A stretch of 64,000 nucleotides of DNA from Dyella kyungheensis (GCF_016905005.1 NZ_JADIKC010000003.1:682001-746000), one strand, 5' to 3'. Counted from the stretch's first letter, positions 9,366-18,085 are shown. Notes: a model not told the origin generated them from the sequence alone. Made by a program: numbers and translations.

Positions 9366-9896
9366 TCACGGCCGTTTGGACGCCCGTCGCGATAGCGCAA
9401 TGCCCGTGGCCAGCACGGCGGTGGGCAGCCATACCCAATAGAACTCCGAGATCAGCACATGCACGCCGCGCTCGCTGAAAAAGCGGGCGCCGATGGGTGA
9501 GACCGCAATGGGGTGGAATGGCGCGAACTGGCGGGTGTCGCTGAATGGCCAGGCGAGCGCCACGCCGAGTCCGCCATCGGTGCAGGCATCGAGCAGGGCA
9601 TGCGACAGCGTCGCCAATCCTACGAACAGAGCCGCCACGCGGGGTGTGCTGGCTAGCCATCGATGGCCCAAGCCCGCCAAAGCCGCGAGCAGGACGGCGA
9701 AGCAGATCGAATGCGTAGCGCCGCGGTGGCCGAACGGATCGGCATAGGGGATATGCAGCCGGAAGGCGAGCACGTCCGCATCGGGCAGCATGGCGGCGAT
9801 GGCGCCGGCAGCGAGCAGGCGCCCGCTGATGGTGCCGCGTCCGAGCGCCGCGCCGAGCATCAGCGGGACGGCGGCGTGGGTGAAGAGGGTGGTCAT
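9366..9896 (-). CDS. YdjM-like membrane protein (predicted metal-dependent hydrolase, DUF457)
   Basis: An integral membrane protein of 176 residues with about four to five hydrophobic helices. The start MTTLFTHAAVPLMLGAALG, the LPDAD motif, the HRGATHS motif and LSHALLDACTDGG are the histidine/aspartate signatures of the YdjM/DUF457 family, often annotated as inner-membrane metal-dependent hydrolases. No substrate is known. ATG 9896 has AGGA upstream; an earlier in-frame ATG at 9935 lacks a family-like N-terminus. It lies 59 nt upstream of metG on the same strand. Confidence 0.8.
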   Translation of the reverse strand: MTTLFTHAAVPLMLGAALGRGTISGRLLAAGAIAAMLPDADVLAFRLHIPYADPFGHRGATHSICFAVLLAALAGLGHRWLASTPRVAALFVGLATLSHALLDACTDGGLGVALAWPFSDTRQFAPFHPIAVSPIGARFFSERGVHVLISEFYWVWLPTAVLATGIALSRRASKRP

Positions 9897-9966
9897 GGGG
9901 CTTTCCTTGCTCCGGGGGGGCTTGGACCCGCCCAAAATCCTGCATCAACGCCAGTCATCCCCTCAT

Positions 9967-10096
9967 CGTCATTCCGGCGCAGGCCGGAATCCAGTAACGC
10001 CCGTTTCGGGGTTCAGCCAAGAAGCAGGGGTGTGGCCGGCATTCGCGACAACTCGACCTACTCGCTGCTGGATTCCGGCCTGCGCTGGAATGATGG
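9967..10096. repeat. Palindromic repeat, family B (paired copy)
   Basis: CGTCATTCCGGCGCAGGCCG starts the left unit and CTGGATTCCGGCCTGCGCTG the right, inverted unit, about 70 nt apart, so the whole can fold as a REPIN-like structure. It fills much of the 340-nt space between the YdjM-like gene and the MFS gene; the rest holds the promoter at 10187-10215. Confidence 0.8.
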
Positions 10097-10186
10097 TGAG
10101 GAAACGTTGGGAAGGACCCAAGTGTTCCCTACCGAAAGGGCGGGCAAATGGTCGAACCGTGACATGCTGTGGCTACCTGGCGGGTA

Positions 10187-10215
10187 TTGCACGTTTTTGC
10201 ACATTCAAATACATT
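10187..10215 (+). promoter_or_regulatory. Candidate sigma-70 promoter of the MFS/HAD/DeoR operon
   Basis: TTGCAC, a 17-nt spacer and TACATT. The surrounding tract is more AT-rich than its neighbours and lies 23 nt upstream of ATG 10238. TTGCAC is repeated as TTTGCACA inside the spacer, which could be an operator half-site. Confidence 0.4.
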
Positions 10216-10237
10216 TGTGCCTGTTTTCTCGCCGAGT

Positions 10238-11413
10238 ATGCCCGTGGATGCCGTCACCCATCGCTTGAACGGATCGTCCACGATGGCGTTGCCAGCGGCG
10301 CGGCGGGCGACTCGCCTGATCTTCCTCGTCTCCGGCATGGGCATGTCGACCTGGGCGCCGATGGTGCCTTATGCCAAGGCGCGGCTGGGCCTGGACGACG
10401 CCCAGCTTGGGCTTGCCTTGCTGGCGTTCGGCGGCGGTTCGATGCTGTCGATGCCGTTCGTCGGTTGGCTGGCGCATCGGCTGGGCAATCGCACGGTCAT
10501 CGTGGTCTCCGGCTTGCTGATGTGCGCGGCGCTGCCGGCGCTGGCGCTGGTCTCCAGCGTGTCGGCCCTGGTCGCGGCGCTGCTGTATTTCGGCGTGATG
10601 CTGGGCGCCGTCGACGTGGCCATGAACGCGCACGCGGTGGACGTGGAGCGGCTCGACGGCGGCCGCCTGATGTCGGGCTTCCACGGACTCTTCAGCGTCG
10701 GCGGCCTCACAGGTGCGGCGCTGATCAGCGGGCTGCTGGCCGCGGGTGTATCGCTGCCGCTCGCCGCGTCGCTGATCGCGGTCTGCCTCGCCATGCTGGT
10801 GCTATGGCTGCGTACCGACCTGCTCGACGATGCGCCCGTACCCGATGCATCGCCCAAGGCGCCGCTGGGCATGCCGCACGCACTGGCGTGGCTGCTCGGC
10901 CTGCTGTGCTTCGCGAGTTTCCTGGCCGAGGGCGCGATGCTCGATTGGAGCGCGGTCTTCCTGCGCGATTTCCGCGGTGTTCCCGCGGTGTCCGCAGGCT
11001 TCGGTTACGCGTGCTTCTCGGTGGCGATGGCGCTGGGGCGTTTGTTCGGCGATCGATTCGTCGGCCGTTATGGGCCCGAATGGGCGGTGCGCATCGGGGC
11101 GGCCTTCGCGGCGGGCGGTTTCCTGCTGGTGTCGTGCGTCTCCAGCGCGGCGATCTCGCTGCTGGGCTTCGTGCTGATTGGTCTTGGCGCTTCCAACATC
11201 GTGCCGGTGATGTTCAGTGCCGCGGGCCGTCTGCCGGGCACGCCACCAGCCATCGCCATTGCGACGGCCACCACGCTGGGCTACGCAGGCCTGCTCAGCG
11301 GGCCTGCGTTGATCGGGTTCGTGGCGCACGTCAGCAGCCTGCCGATGGCCTTCGTTGGCGTGGCGGCGCTGTTGGTGCTGGTGGGACTGTCGGCAAGGAT
11401 CGTGAAGCGATGA
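10238..11413 (+). CDS. MFS transporter (YbjJ/fucose-permease-like)
   Basis: Twelve-helix major facilitator protein of about 391 residues. The first helix region contains FLVSGMGMSTWAPMVPYAKA and the loop sequence GGSMLSMPFVGWLAHRLGNR, the conserved cytoplasmic loop between TM2 and TM3. This N-terminus resembles YbjJ and FucP-like sugar transporters. Start choice is uncertain: ATG 10238 gives a short charged leader, ATG 10283 (MALPAARR) starts just before TM1; neither has a strong Shine-Dalgarno site. It overlaps the HAD gene by 4 nt, and a DeoR regulator follows, so uptake of a sugar or polyol is likely. The substrate is not known. Confidence 0.85.
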   Translation: MPVDAVTHRLNGSSTMALPAARRATRLIFLVSGMGMSTWAPMVPYAKARLGLDDAQLGLALLAFGGGSMLSMPFVGWLAHRLGNRTVIVVSGLLMCAALPALALVSSVSALVAALLYFGVMLGAVDVAMNAHAVDVERLDGGRLMSGFHGLFSVGGLTGAALISGLLAAGVSLPLAASLIAVCLAMLVLWLRTDLLDDAPVPDASPKAPLGMPHALAWLLGLLCFASFLAEGAMLDWSAVFLRDFRGVPAVSAGFGYACFSVAMALGRLFGDRFVGRYGPEWAVRIGAAFAAGGFLLVSCVSSAAISLLGFVLIGLGASNIVPVMFSAAGRLPGTPPAIAIATATTLGYAGLLSGPALIGFVAHVSSLPMAFVGVAALLVLVGLSARIVKR

Positions 11414-12051
11414 GCAAGCCAATCGATACGGTGATCTTCGACCTGGGCAACGTGCTGATCGGGTGGGACCCGCGCCGGCTGTATCGGCAACTGATCGAGG
11501 ACGAAGCGCAGATGGAATGGTTCCTGCGCGAAGTCTGCAACAGCGAATGGAACGAGCAGCAGGACGCGGGCCGTCCGTGGACGGAGGCGACGGCGTTGCT
11601 GCGCGGCCGCTTTCCCGAACACGCCGAGCTGATCGATGCCTACCACCTGCGCTGGGAAGAAACGCTGGTCGGCGCGATGGAGGACAGTGTCGCGCTGCTG
11701 GCGGAGCTGCGCGCACGAGGCGTGCGGCTGCTGGCGCTGACCAACTGGTCGCAACAAACCTTTCCCATTGCGCGGCAGCGCTTCGCATTCCTGCAGTGGT
11801 TCGAAGGCATCGTGGTGTCCGGCGAGGAGCGCCTGATCAAACCCGATCCGCGGATCTACCAGCGATTGCTGGAGCGCTACGCGGTCGATCCGTCGACAGC
11901 GCTCTATATCGACGATTCGGCGCGCAACGTGGCAGCGGCGGAATCGCTGGGCATGCACGGCTGGTGGTTTCGCGGCGCGGATGGCTTGCGCGAGCAACTG
12001 ATCGAACTGGAACTGCTGCAGCCGCCCACCCGAGAGGCATCGCATGGTTAA
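11410..12051 (+). CDS. HAD-family phosphatase, YihX-like
   Basis: Cytoplasmic haloacid dehalogenase-type phosphatase of 213 residues. Motif I is FDLGNVLIGWD with the nucleophilic Asp, in the DLGN form seen in YihX (alpha-D-glucose-1-phosphatase). Motif II is LLALTNWSQQ, motif III the Lys of LIKPDPRIY, and motif IV YIDDSARN. A helical cap lies between motifs I and II. The ATG overlaps the MFS stop by 4 nt and its end overlaps the DeoR gene by 8 nt, so all three are co-translated. It probably dephosphorylates the imported compound or a metabolite of it. Confidence 0.85.
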   Translation: MSKPIDTVIFDLGNVLIGWDPRRLYRQLIEDEAQMEWFLREVCNSEWNEQQDAGRPWTEATALLRGRFPEHAELIDAYHLRWEETLVGAMEDSVALLAELRARGVRLLALTNWSQQTFPIARQRFAFLQWFEGIVVSGEERLIKPDPRIYQRLLERYAVDPSTALYIDDSARNVAAAESLGMHGWWFRGADGLREQLIELELLQPPTREASHG

Positions 12052-12850
12052 GTCACCTGTTTCCAGCCTGGACAGCAACGCGCTCCCGGAAGAACGCCAG
12101 CAACGTATCCTCGAGCGCCTGCGCGCCGAAGGCCGGGTAGTTGCAGCGGAACTGGCGCTCGCTTTCGAGGTATCGGAAGACTCGATCCGGCGCGATCTGC
12201 GCGAACTGGCGGCGCTGGGCCTGTGCAAGCGCGTCTATGGCGGCGCGCTATTGCCCGCGGTCACCCTGACGCCACTCAAGCAGCGGCGCAACGAACACTC
12301 CGTGCGCAAGCAGGTGCTGGCGCGCAAGGCCGCCAGCCTGGTGCAGGCAGGGCAAACGCTGTTGATCGATGCGGGCAGCACCAACGCGGCGATTGCCGCA
12401 GCGTTGCCGCGCGACGCGCGACTCACCGTGATCACCAACGCACCGCACATCGCCCAGGTACTGCTCGATCGCGAGGGCTTCGACGTGCTGCTTATCGGCG
12501 GGCGTATCGACGTGGCCATCGGCGGTGCGACCGGCGCGCAGGCGGTGGACCAGGTGCGCCGCGTGCGTGCCGACCTGTGCTTTCCCGGTGCCTGCGCCAT
12601 CGACGCAGCCCATGGCCTGTGGGGATTCGACAGCGAGGAGTCGCTATTCAAGCGGGCGATGATCGAGGCCAGCGACGAAACCGTGGTGGTGGCAACCGAC
12701 GACAAGCTCGGCGCCGTGGCCGCCCATCAGGTGGCCGAACTAGCCCGCGTGCAGCATCTGGTGGTGGAGCATTCGGCCGACAAGGCGACCCGGGCGGCGT
12801 TCACGGCGCGCGGCATGGCGGTGCATCGGGCTGAAGCCACGGCGGATTGA
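12044..12850 (+). CDS. DeoR/GlpR-family transcriptional repressor
   Basis: A 268-residue regulator with an N-terminal DeoR helix-turn-helix (RQQRILERLRAEG, then the recognition helix DSIRRDLRELAALG at about residues 46-60) and a C-terminal sugar-phosphate sensing domain of the phosphosugar isomerase-like fold, with TLLIDAGSTNAAIA and VITNAP segments. Members of the family sense phosphorylated sugars. It is the last gene of the MFS/HAD operon and most simply controls it. The 3' end is followed by a family-A repeat. Confidence 0.9.
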   Translation: MVKSPVSSLDSNALPEERQQRILERLRAEGRVVAAELALAFEVSEDSIRRDLRELAALGLCKRVYGGALLPAVTLTPLKQRRNEHSVRKQVLARKAASLVQAGQTLLIDAGSTNAAIAAALPRDARLTVITNAPHIAQVLLDREGFDVLLIGGRIDVAIGGATGAQAVDQVRRVRADLCFPGACAIDAAHGLWGFDSEESLFKRAMIEASDETVVVATDDKLGAVAAHQVAELARVQHLVVEHSADKATRAAFTARGMAVHRAEATAD

Positions 12851-12867
12851 CCGAAGGCGCTCTAACT

Positions 12868-12940
12868 GTGGGAGCGCACTTGTGCGCGACTGCGGCTACC
12901 TCACGTGGTGTCGCCAGTCGCGCACAAGTGCGCGCCCACA
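12868..12940. repeat. Palindromic repeat, family A
   Basis: TGTGGGAGCGCACTTGTGCG plus CGAC on the left and a nearly complementary arm beginning GTCGCGCACAAGTGCGCGCC on the right, 25 nt apart. It lies between the convergent DeoR and DUF2147 genes. Confidence 0.85.
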
Positions 12941-12956
12941 AAGAGACGCTGGCCGT

Positions 12957-13403
12957 TTACTCCTGGCGTTCCCACACCTGGGTCTTGCCCAGCAGCGAGA
13001 AGCCGATATAGCCGCGCACCGTCATCTTGGTGCCGTCGGCGCTGGGCTGCAGCTTCACCTTGTAGATCTTGCCGTCATGGGGATTGAGGATCTTGCCGCC
13101 ATCCCAGGTGTCGCCGTCCTTGTGCACGCCCCACATGATGTTCATGCCTTCGACGGGCTTGTCCTTGCGTTCGCCATCGCAGGCCTTGCAGATGGGGTGC
13201 GGGCCGTCTTCCGATTGCAGCACCTGGATGACCGTGGCCTTCAGCTCGCCACCCTCGTCGGTGATCTTCACGATCGACTTGGGCTTGCCGGTCTCGTCGT
13301 CGATGGTCTTCCAGGTACCCACCGGGGTAACCTCGGCGGCAAAGGCGGCGCTTGAGCCCAGCAGCAGACCGGCGACGACGGCGATGCGAAGCAATGACTT
13401 CAT
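12957..13403 (-). CDS. Exported DUF2147 protein
   Basis: A 148-residue protein with a signal peptide ([20 protein letters not shown], cleavage probably at AFA-A). The mature domain begins GTWKTIDDETGKPKSIVKI and contains KILNPHDGKIYKVKLQ and VRGYIGFSLLGKTQVW, the hallmarks of DUF2147, a lipocalin-like beta-barrel family with no assigned reaction. Two cysteines in a CKAC arrangement near residue 75 may form a disulfide in the periplasm. The ATG at 13403 has GGAGGATC upstream. It is transcribed away from mrp, sharing about 150 nt of upstream DNA. Confidence 0.85.
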   Translation of the reverse strand: MKSLLRIAVVAGLLLGSSAAFAAEVTPVGTWKTIDDETGKPKSIVKITDEGGELKATVIQVLQSEDGPHPICKACDGERKDKPVEGMNIMWGVHKDGDTWDGGKILNPHDGKIYKVKLQPSADGTKMTVRGYIGFSLLGKTQVWERQE

Positions 13404-13508
13404 GGGTGATCCTCCCGTACGAAAGCGTATGTTCGGAGCCTGACCGACCGGGCGCGAGGGCGTCAAGTTGCACTGCGAAAGCGCCGCAAGTGGCTTATGA
13501 CCCCGGGC

Positions 13509-13517
13509 TGGCATAAT
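13509..13517 (+). promoter_or_regulatory. Extended -10 element upstream of mrp
   Basis: TGGCATAAT fits an extended -10 (TGN followed by CATAAT). It would start transcription near 13524, 28 nt before ATG 13552 and downstream of the earlier in-frame ATG 13516, which argues for the later start. Confidence 0.4.
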
Positions 13518-13551
13518 GGGCCAATCCCCATCACATCCCGTAGATCCCGAT

Positions 13552-14640
13552 ATGACGCAGGCGAGTGAAGCGCTGGTCCGCCGCATTCTTGGCGACCTTG
13601 TTGATACCCATACCGGCGCGCCCCTCGCCGATGCCGTGCGCGCCGTTGGCGTGGACGGCGATCGCGTGTCGGTGGACATCCAACTGGGTTATCCCGCCAA
13701 AAGCGTGACCGATGCGCTAGCGGTCCGCGTGAAACAGGCACTGGAGGCCGATCCGGCCATTGCCACCGCCACCGTGTCGATCGGCACCCGCGTCCACTCC
13801 CACAAGGTGCAGGGCACGCTGGCGCCCCAGCCGGGCGTGAAGAACGTCATCGTGGTGGCCTCCGGCAAGGGCGGCGTGGGCAAGTCCACGGTGTCGGCCA
13901 ACCTGGCGCTGGCGCTGGCCGCAGAGGGTGCCAAGGTCGGCGTGCTCGACGCGGACATCTACGGCCCCAGCCAGCCGCGCATGCTTGGTGCCAGCGGCAA
14001 GCCGCAGTCGCCCGATGGCAAGACCATTCTTCCGCTGGAAGCGCACGGCCTGCAGGTGATGTCGATCGGTTTCCTGATCGAAGAGGAAACGCCGATGATC
14101 TGGCGCGGCCCGATGGTCACCCAGGCCATGATGCAGATGCTCAACGACAGCCGCTGGGAACAGCTCGATTACCTGATCGTGGATCTGCCGCCCGGCACCG
14201 GCGACATCCAGCTCACGCTGTCGCAGAAGGTCCCGGTGTCCGGCGCCGTGATCGTCACCACGCCGCAGGACATCGCGCTGCTCGACGCGCGCAAGGCGCT
14301 GAAGATGTTCGAGAAGGTCGAAGTGCCGGTGCTCGGCGTGGTGGAGAACATGGCCACCCACGTTTGCTCGAACTGCGGCCACGAGGAACACATCTTCGGC
14401 GAAGGTGGCGGTGCGCGCATGGCCGAGCAGTACAACGTGGCGTATCTGGGTTCGTTGCCGCTGGATATCCGCATTCGCGAACAGGCGGACGGGGGCACCC
14501 CCACGGTGGCCGCCATCCCCGATTCGGATCTGGCCGCACGCTATCGCGAGATTGCGCGCAATGCGGCGGGCCGCCTGTCGCGCATGCCGCGCAACAAGTC
14601 GCTGGGCCTGGGCAAGATCATGGTGCAAGGCACGCCGTGA
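13552..14640 (+). CDS. mrp: Mrp/ApbC family iron-sulfur cluster carrier ATPase
   Basis: P-loop NTPase of 362 residues that carries Fe-S clusters to target proteins. An N-terminal DUF59/MIP18-like domain (about residues 1-80) is followed by the deviant Walker A motif GKGGVGKST, the DADIYGPSQP switch, DLPPGTGD, and a CxxC motif (CSNCGH) near the C-terminus that binds a bridging cluster. ATG 13552 (MTQASEAL) is chosen over ATG 13516 because the -10 element overlaps the latter. The FMN reductase gene follows with a GTGA overlap, and dcd lies further on, the common mrp-dcd neighbourhood of this group. Confidence 0.93.
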   Translation: MTQASEALVRRILGDLVDTHTGAPLADAVRAVGVDGDRVSVDIQLGYPAKSVTDALAVRVKQALEADPAIATATVSIGTRVHSHKVQGTLAPQPGVKNVIVVASGKGGVGKSTVSANLALALAAEGAKVGVLDADIYGPSQPRMLGASGKPQSPDGKTILPLEAHGLQVMSIGFLIEEETPMIWRGPMVTQAMMQMLNDSRWEQLDYLIVDLPPGTGDIQLTLSQKVPVSGAVIVTTPQDIALLDARKALKMFEKVEVPVLGVVENMATHVCSNCGHEEHIFGEGGGARMAEQYNVAYLGSLPLDIRIREQADGGTPTVAAIPDSDLAARYREIARNAAGRLSRMPRNKSLGLGKIMVQGTP

Positions 14641-15224
14641 GCGGCGATGCGGGGCGCGTGAAACCGCTCAGGGTGCTGTGTCTGTCCGGCAGTTTGCGCA
14701 AGCGCTCCGGCAACACGGCGCTGTTGCTCGCGGCTTCGGCTTTGGCGCCCGCGTCGATGGAACTTCGCGTCTATGGTGGGCTGGGCACATTGCCGCTGTT
14801 CAATCCCGACGACGAAGCAGTGTCGCTGCCCAGCGTAGTGGCGGCACTGCGCGACGAGGTGGGCGCCAGCGACGCCCTGTTGATCGCCTGTCCCGAATAC
14901 GCACATGGCGTACCCGGGCCGTTCAAGAACCTGCTCGACTGGCTGGTGGGCAGCCTGGAATTTCCGGACAAGCCCGTGGTGCTGTGGAACGCCTCGGCGC
15001 GCGAATCGCACCATGCGCAGGACGCGTTGCGCGAAATCCTCGCCACGATGTCGGCGCGCTTCGTCGAGTCGGCTTGCACCACGGTGCCGTTGCCCGGGGC
15101 AGGGTGCGAGGTGGGGGACATCCTGGGCGACGCCGCCCAATGCAGGCGGATCGCCGACTCGCTGTCGGCGTTGGCGGGGGCGCTTGCTGGCCTCCGGGCA
15201 GACCAGTGCTCGCGACATCTTTAG
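14637..15224 (+). CDS. NADPH-dependent FMN reductase family protein
   Basis: Flavodoxin-like reductase of about 195 residues. The FMN-phosphate loop is CLSGSLRKRSGNTALL and the second flavin loop is PEYAHGVPGPFKNLLDWLVG, both typical of the ChrR/YieF/azoreductase family. The start is GTG 14637, overlapping the mrp stop by 4 nt; GTG 14658 is a second possibility. Translational coupling to mrp suggests a role in redox or flavin supply, but the electron acceptor is unknown. The gene ends just before a family-B repeat. Confidence 0.87.
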   Translation: MSGDAGRVKPLRVLCLSGSLRKRSGNTALLLAASALAPASMELRVYGGLGTLPLFNPDDEAVSLPSVVAALRDEVGASDALLIACPEYAHGVPGPFKNLLDWLVGSLEFPDKPVVLWNASARESHHAQDALREILATMSARFVESACTTVPLPGAGCEVGDILGDAAQCRRIADSLSALAGALAGLRADQCSRHL

Positions 15225-15226
15225 CT

Positions 15227-15325
15227 CGTCATTCCGGCGCAGGCCGGAATCCAGTTTCCATGCGATCGGCGATGCGAAACTCGGCACGCTCCGCTACTGG
15301 ATTCCGGCCTGCGCCGGAATGACGG
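15227..15325. repeat. Palindromic repeat, family B (paired copy)
   Basis: Two inverted CGTCATTCCGGCGCAGGCCG units (the second as CTGGATTCCGGCCTGCGCCG) about 45 nt apart in the 279-nt gap before dcd. The remainder of the gap (15326-15503) shows no gene. Confidence 0.85.
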
Positions 15326-15503
15326 TCAAAGGCCAGGCCTTGGCTTGCCGAGGCTTTTGGCGAAATCCGACCCCTTGCAAAGCCGGGCGGGGCCTCGTAA
15401 ACCCCGCTGTCCAGCCTCTCGACTGGCGCCCATCCCTCACTTTCCGCTATTTTTCCATCCTTTACGCCAACCGGCGCGACACACCACCCCTTCGGGAGCC
15501 CGA

Positions 15504-16070
15504 GTGAGCATCAAATCCGACAAGTGGATCCGCCGCATGGCCGAGTCTCACGGCATGATCGAGCCGTTCGAGCCTGGCCAGGTCAAGACGCGCGACAACA
15601 CCAGGCTGGTGTCGTACGGCACCTCCAGCTACGGCTACGACGTGCGCTGCGCGCGCGAGTTCAAGATCTTCACCAACATCAACTCCACCATTGTCGACCC
15701 GAAGGCGTTCGATCCCACCAGCTTCGTCGACATCGAGGCGGACGTGTGCATCATTCCGCCCAATTCGTTCGCGCTGGCGCGCACGGTCGAATACTTCCGC
15801 ATTCCGCGCAAGGTGCTCACCATCTGCCTGGGCAAGAGCACGTACGCGCGCTGCGGCATCATCGTCAACGTGACCCCGCTGGAACCTGAGTGGGAGGGTC
15901 ACGTGACGCTGGAGTTCTCCAATACCACGCCGCTGCCCGCCAAGATCTACGCCAACGAGGGTGTGGCGCAGATGCTGTTTCTCGAATCCGATGAGGAATG
16001 TGAGACCAGCTACAAGGATCGCGGCGGCAAATACCAGGGGCAGCAGGGCGTTACGCTACCGCGCACCTGA
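15504..16070 (+). CDS. dcd: dCTP deaminase
   Basis: Converts dCTP to dUTP for dTTP synthesis; 188 residues, the family length. The core [20 protein letters not shown] and the strand HVTLEFSN contain the catalytic Glu and nucleotide-binding residues; the conserved SYGYDVR and the C-terminal [11 protein letters not shown] tail are present. The start is GTG 15504 with GGGAG about 6 nt upstream; this gives the usual MSIKSDKWI start. Confidence 0.96.
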   Translation: MSIKSDKWIRRMAESHGMIEPFEPGQVKTRDNTRLVSYGTSSYGYDVRCAREFKIFTNINSTIVDPKAFDPTSFVDIEADVCIIPPNSFALARTVEYFRIPRKVLTICLGKSTYARCGIIVNVTPLEPEWEGHVTLEFSNTTPLPAKIYANEGVAQMLFLESDEECETSYKDRGGKYQGQQGVTLPRT

Positions 16071-16199
16071 AAGCGGCGTTCGCAGTCCCTTGCGACCGTC
16101 GTCACGTTCACCTGAATGGTTGCCGTCCGGACTCGGTGCATGAGACCGGGGCGGCGCTACACTTCTTTCGTTCACTCGATGCATTGCAGGAGATTCCGC

Positions 16200-16667
16200 A
16201 TGACCCGTTTTTCCACGCTGCTGACCCGTGCCGGCGCAGCCATCCTGCTGGGTAGCATGCTGGTGCTGGCCGGTTGTCACCGCGGCAGCGCCAAGGATGA
16301 AGTGCGCACCTCGGACATGAAGAGCCAGTTCGACGCGGTGATCCAGGCCTATAAGAGCGGCCAGTTCGTCGTCGACGGCGCCGTGCTCTCGGCGCTCGAC
16401 ACCGGCAGCCACTTTGCCTACCTCAAGGACCAGGGCAAGCTGCCCAAGACGGTGCTGCTCGAACCCAGCGACGATTCGAAGATCCGCAAGCAGCACCTGC
16501 AGTACATGGCCCGCCTGCAGATCGACTACGGCTTCACCGTGTACTACGACGACGGTGGCACGCTGAAGAAGATCAGCGTGGTCGATACCAAGGCACGCGA
16601 CCTGGAAGACTACAAGGCGCCGCCGAAGGCCGCCGACGCACCGCCGCCGACGCAGCAGCACTACTGA
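16200..16667 (+). CDS. Putative lipoprotein of unknown function
   Basis: A 155-residue protein whose N-terminus (MTRFSTLLTRAGAAILLGSM) runs into a lipobox LAGC, so it is probably lipid-modified at the cysteine near residue 26. The mature part is charged, contains short helices and a YGFTVYYDDGG segment, and ends with a Pro/Ala-rich tail. No family is recognised. AGGAGA lies 7 nt upstream of ATG 16200. It is a single gene ended by a clear terminator. Confidence 0.8.
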   Translation: MTRFSTLLTRAGAAILLGSMLVLAGCHRGSAKDEVRTSDMKSQFDAVIQAYKSGQFVVDGAVLSALDTGSHFAYLKDQGKLPKTVLLEPSDDSKIRKQHLQYMARLQIDYGFTVYYDDGGTLKKISVVDTKARDLEDYKAPPKAADAPPPTQQHY

Positions 16668-16682
16668 TCGATCGCCTGCCGA

Positions 16683-16712
16683 AAAAGCCCGCGCATGTCG
16701 CGGGCTTTTTTT
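16683..16712 (+). terminator. Rho-independent terminator of the lipoprotein gene
   Basis: AAAGCCCGCG and CGCGGGCTTT pair around a 5-nt loop, followed by a T-run. It starts 16 nt after the stop codon. Confidence 0.85.
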
Positions 16713-16767
16713 ATGGGGGAGAACGCAGCCTCAGCATCCCGCGCAGCAAACCCCTCCGCCGCGATCT

Positions 16768-16847
16768 TGTGGGAGCGCCCTTGGGCGCGACGTGAGCGCA
16801 TGGGCGCCTCGCTCCGTCAGGTTGTCGCGCCCAAGGGCGCTCCCACA
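16768..16847. repeat. Palindromic repeat, family A (GCGCCCTTGGGCGC subtype)
   Basis: Arms TGTGGGAGCGCCCTTGGGCG plus CGAC and its exact reverse complement, 32 nt apart. The spacer contains GCTCCGTCAGGTTGT, which appears in reverse orientation in the copy at 60069-60148, so the two share a recent ancestor. Confidence 0.88.
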
Positions 16848-16875
16848 GAAGAGTCCATCGCAAAGCCCGATTTTT

Positions 16876-17301
16876 TTATGGTCCGGACGCATCGAGCGCC
16901 GCGCGCAGGCGCTCGAGCAGGGCGGCGCGCGCCTGCTCGTCGTAGCGCGAGGCCGAACCGCTGCCCCACACGGGACCGGGCCATGCGGCGTCGCCTTCGC
17001 GACGTCCCACCACGTGCACATGCAGCTGACGCACGATATTGCCCAGCGCGCCCAGGTTGAGCTTGTCGAATGAGGCCAGCGCGCGCAGTGCCTGCGAGGC
17101 CAGCGTCACTTCGCGCCACAGCGCGGCTTGCTCATCCGGCGACAAATCGCAGATCTCGCTCATGCCGGCGCGTCGCGGCACCAGCACCAGCCACGGAAAA
17201 CGCGTGTCGTCCATCAGCAGCACCTCGCACAGCGCCAGCGAGGCGACGTGCCGGGTGTCGTTCTGCAGCCGTGGGTCGAGTGCGAAGTCGCGGTCTGTCA
17301 T
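16876..17301 (-). CDS. HIT-family hydrolase
   Basis: Histidine-triad protein of 141 residues that would hydrolyse or transfer nucleotides from an unidentified substrate. It contains FPWLVLVPRR, the helix LGALGNIVRQ and the triad-like motif QLHVHVVGR, with Gln in place of the first His as in several proteobacterial HIT proteins. The ATG at 17301 overlaps the stop of the dienelactone hydrolase gene by 4 nt, so the two are co-translated. Confidence 0.87.
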   Translation of the reverse strand: MTDRDFALDPRLQNDTRHVASLALCEVLLMDDTRFPWLVLVPRRAGMSEICDLSPDEQAALWREVTLASQALRALASFDKLNLGALGNIVRQLHVHVVGRREGDAAWPGPVWGSGSASRYDEQARAALLERLRAALDASGP

Positions 17302-17969
17302 GCGCCCTGCGCCAGATGCTGTTCGAAGAAGGCCAGCGTGCGCTGATAGGCGAGTTTCGCGCTGGCTTCGTCGTATTGCGGGCCCACGTCGCGGTTGAAC
17401 GCGTGGCCGGCGGGGTAGGTGAAGACGTCCATTTGCGGCAGCATGTCGCGGTGTTTTTGTACTGCTTCCGGCGGAATGGACTTGTCCTGCTCGCCGAAGT
17501 GGAACATCACGGGGGCCCTGGGCTTTTCGCCCAGGAACTGCACGTTGCGCGCGCCGTAGTAGCTGACCGACGGCATGCCCAGGCGCAGCGCCGCCAGCAG
17601 CGCCACCGTGCCGCCCCAGCAATAACCCACGGTGCCGATCCGTCCGGCCGAGTTGATCGCCTCCGCCGCGCTGGCCACGTCTTCCACGGCACGATCCAGG
17701 CCCAGTTCGGTGATCAGTGCCCGGCCGCGCTGCATGCCTTCGTCGTCGTACTGCAGCTCCAGGCCCGTTTCCAGGTGGTCGAAGAACGCCGGGGCAATGG
17801 CCGTGTAGCCGGCCTGGGCAAAGCCGTCGACCACGTGGCGGATATGCTCGGTGACGCCGAAGATCTCCTGGATCACCACGATGCCGCCCTTGGGCTTGCC
17901 CTCGGGCTGGGCAAGATAGGCACCGATGCACTGCATCCGCGTGGTGTTGAGATTGATGTGCTGGCCCAT
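17298..17969 (-). CDS. Dienelactone hydrolase family protein
   Basis: Alpha/beta hydrolase of 223 residues. The nucleophile elbow is GYCWGG with the catalytic Cys; the acid is the Asp of GEQDKSIPP and the base the His of PAGHAFN. The start region VIQEIFGVTEHIRHV is typical of the family. AGGAG lies about 9 nt upstream of ATG 17969. True dienelactone hydrolases act in chlorocatechol degradation, but no such genes are nearby, so the natural substrate is open. It is divergent from rimO. Confidence 0.88.
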   Translation of the reverse strand: MGQHINLNTTRMQCIGAYLAQPEGKPKGGIVVIQEIFGVTEHIRHVVDGFAQAGYTAIAPAFFDHLETGLELQYDDEGMQRGRALITELGLDRAVEDVASAAEAINSAGRIGTVGYCWGGTVALLAALRLGMPSVSYYGARNVQFLGEKPRAPVMFHFGEQDKSIPPEAVQKHRDMLPQMDVFTYPAGHAFNRDVGPQYDEASAKLAYQRTLAFFEQHLAQGA

Positions 17970-18085
17970 GACGCTGCTCCTGAGGCGGCAAAAGCCAATT
18001 CTAGCCATTCAGCAAGTCAAGCCGGTGTGGCGGCCGGGTGTGCGATACAATCGCCCGTTTTCCGCATAGTTACGGTTCCCACGCC

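Noticed and set aside
13516-13551. Earlier ATG for mrp at 13516
   Set aside because: It overlaps a probable extended -10 element; the later ATG 13552 gives the family-like N-terminus.
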